In this document: positions 31,955 through 32,123 of the stretch, one piece after another
Layout: every line of letters begins with the position of its first letter
How positions within the stretch are numbered: position 1 is the first letter of the stretch
Origin: Streptomyces rubellomurinus
Lineage (GTDB): Bacteria; Actinomycetota; Actinomycetes; Streptomycetales; Streptomycetaceae
Assembly: GCF_000961885.1 (NCBI RefSeq)
Contig: NZ_JZKH01000088.1
Coordinates: 1 to 32,123 of the forward strand
Length of the DNA: 32,123 bases
Reading direction: 5' to 3'
Position numbers and translations under genes: made by a program
The notes under the pieces: generated by a model
The model's database searches: none
Told to the model about the DNA's origin: nothing
Seen by the model: only the letters and a program-made list of their open reading frames with translations

Positions 31955-32007
31955 CACAGCAGCACTCAGGAGCTGCGGGCGGGTTCGCCACTCGCCGCCG
32001 GAAACGC

Positions 32008-32043
32008 GAAAAGGCCCACCCGGAAACCCGGGTGGGCCTTTTC
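32008..32043 (-). terminator. Strong terminator after the rRNA operon
   Basis: A perfect 16-bp stem (32008-32023 with 32028-32043) with loop AAAC (GTTT on the minus strand). The arms begin and end in AAAA/TTTT, so a minus-strand transcript, and also a plus-strand one, would end with a U-rich arm. It lies about 10 bp past the 5S rRNA 3' end and shields the kinase gene. Confidence 0.92.
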
Positions 32044-32052
32044 TGAAGAATT

Positions 32053-32123
32053 GTTCGGCGGCGTCCTACTCTCCCACAGGGTCCCCCCTGCAGTACCATC
32101 GGCGCTGTGAGGCTTAGCTTCCG
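32053..32123 (-). rRNA. rrf: 5S ribosomal RNA, 3' portion (partial)
   Basis: The minus strand reads CGGAAGCTAAGCCTCACAGC, CGCCGATGGTACTGCAGGGG, then GGACCCTGTGGGAGAGTAGG and ACGCCGCCGAAC, the 3' ~70 bases of streptomycete 5S rRNA with its conserved loop sequence. The 5' end lies beyond the right edge. The exact 3' end is set at about 32053 from memory of the gene and is uncertain by a few bases. The 16S and 23S genes should lie to the right. Confidence 0.93.

Overview
The window is a GC-rich (clearly above 70%) actinobacterial chromosome segment with almost every third codon position G or C, GTG/TTG starts, leaderless-looking promoters and Streptomyces-type families (PucR regulator, DUF2637, DUF4439, DUF4081-GNAT, DUF6986). 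Together with a 5S rRNA of Streptomyces type this points to a member of the Streptomycetaceae (Streptomyces or Kitasatospora); I cannot decide the genus from sequence alone. There is no prophage, transposon, CRISPR array or tRNA that I can see. It reads as a core-genome arm with one accessory-looking stretch at about 21.4-25.7 kb.

Layout. (1) 1-2587, minus strand: the conserved translation/transcription operon rimP-nusA-ylxR-infB (infB runs off the left edge). (2) 2869-4910, plus strand: a DUF4439 ferritin-like lipoprotein and an APH(6)/hydroxyurea-type kinase. (3) 4929-10506, minus strand: the conserved isoprenoid/membrane-protease block dxr-rseP-ispG-GNAT(DUF4081) plus a second GNAT; proS, which I expect between these two blocks in relatives, is absent here. 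(4) 10575-18361: an NAD(P)-binding protein, then a probable GABA catabolism locus: aldehyde dehydrogenase, PucR-type activator, a membrane-anchored P-loop ATPase and, divergently, gabT. (5) 18606-21452: PAP2 phosphatase, DUF2218 protein, MarR regulator and a ZIP metal transporter, with an iron-box-like site and a MarR-type palindrome between the divergent DUF2218 and MarR genes. (6) 21790-25504: two large same-strand genes, one a multidomain protein ending in an Mrr-like restriction fold that has lost its catalytic residues, the other an unrecognised 608-residue protein with a coiled coil and a well-defined C-terminal domain; this is the best candidate in the window for an undescribed (possibly defence or nucleic-acid related) system. 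(7) 25717-29541: a YigZ/IMPACT protein, a DUF6986 aldolase-like enzyme behind a 33-bp near-perfect palindromic operator, and a DUF2637 membrane protein. (8) 29806-31838: a NarL-type response regulator and its histidine kinase, overlapping, next to the 3' end of an rRNA operon (5S rRNA partial, strong terminator).

Small-scale structure worth noting: an 11-bp tandem repeat in the infB leader that creates four micro-ORFs chained by ATGA overlaps; a 28-codon ORF with a good ribosome site that overlaps the ZIP start codon; tandem arrays at or across the stop codons of two minus-strand genes (8-bp units after the Mrr-like gene, 15-bp units giving four in-frame TGA codons after the DUF6986 gene); and hairpins inside the N-terminal coding region of the PAP2 gene. 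All functional statements rest on reading motifs by eye; no database search was run.
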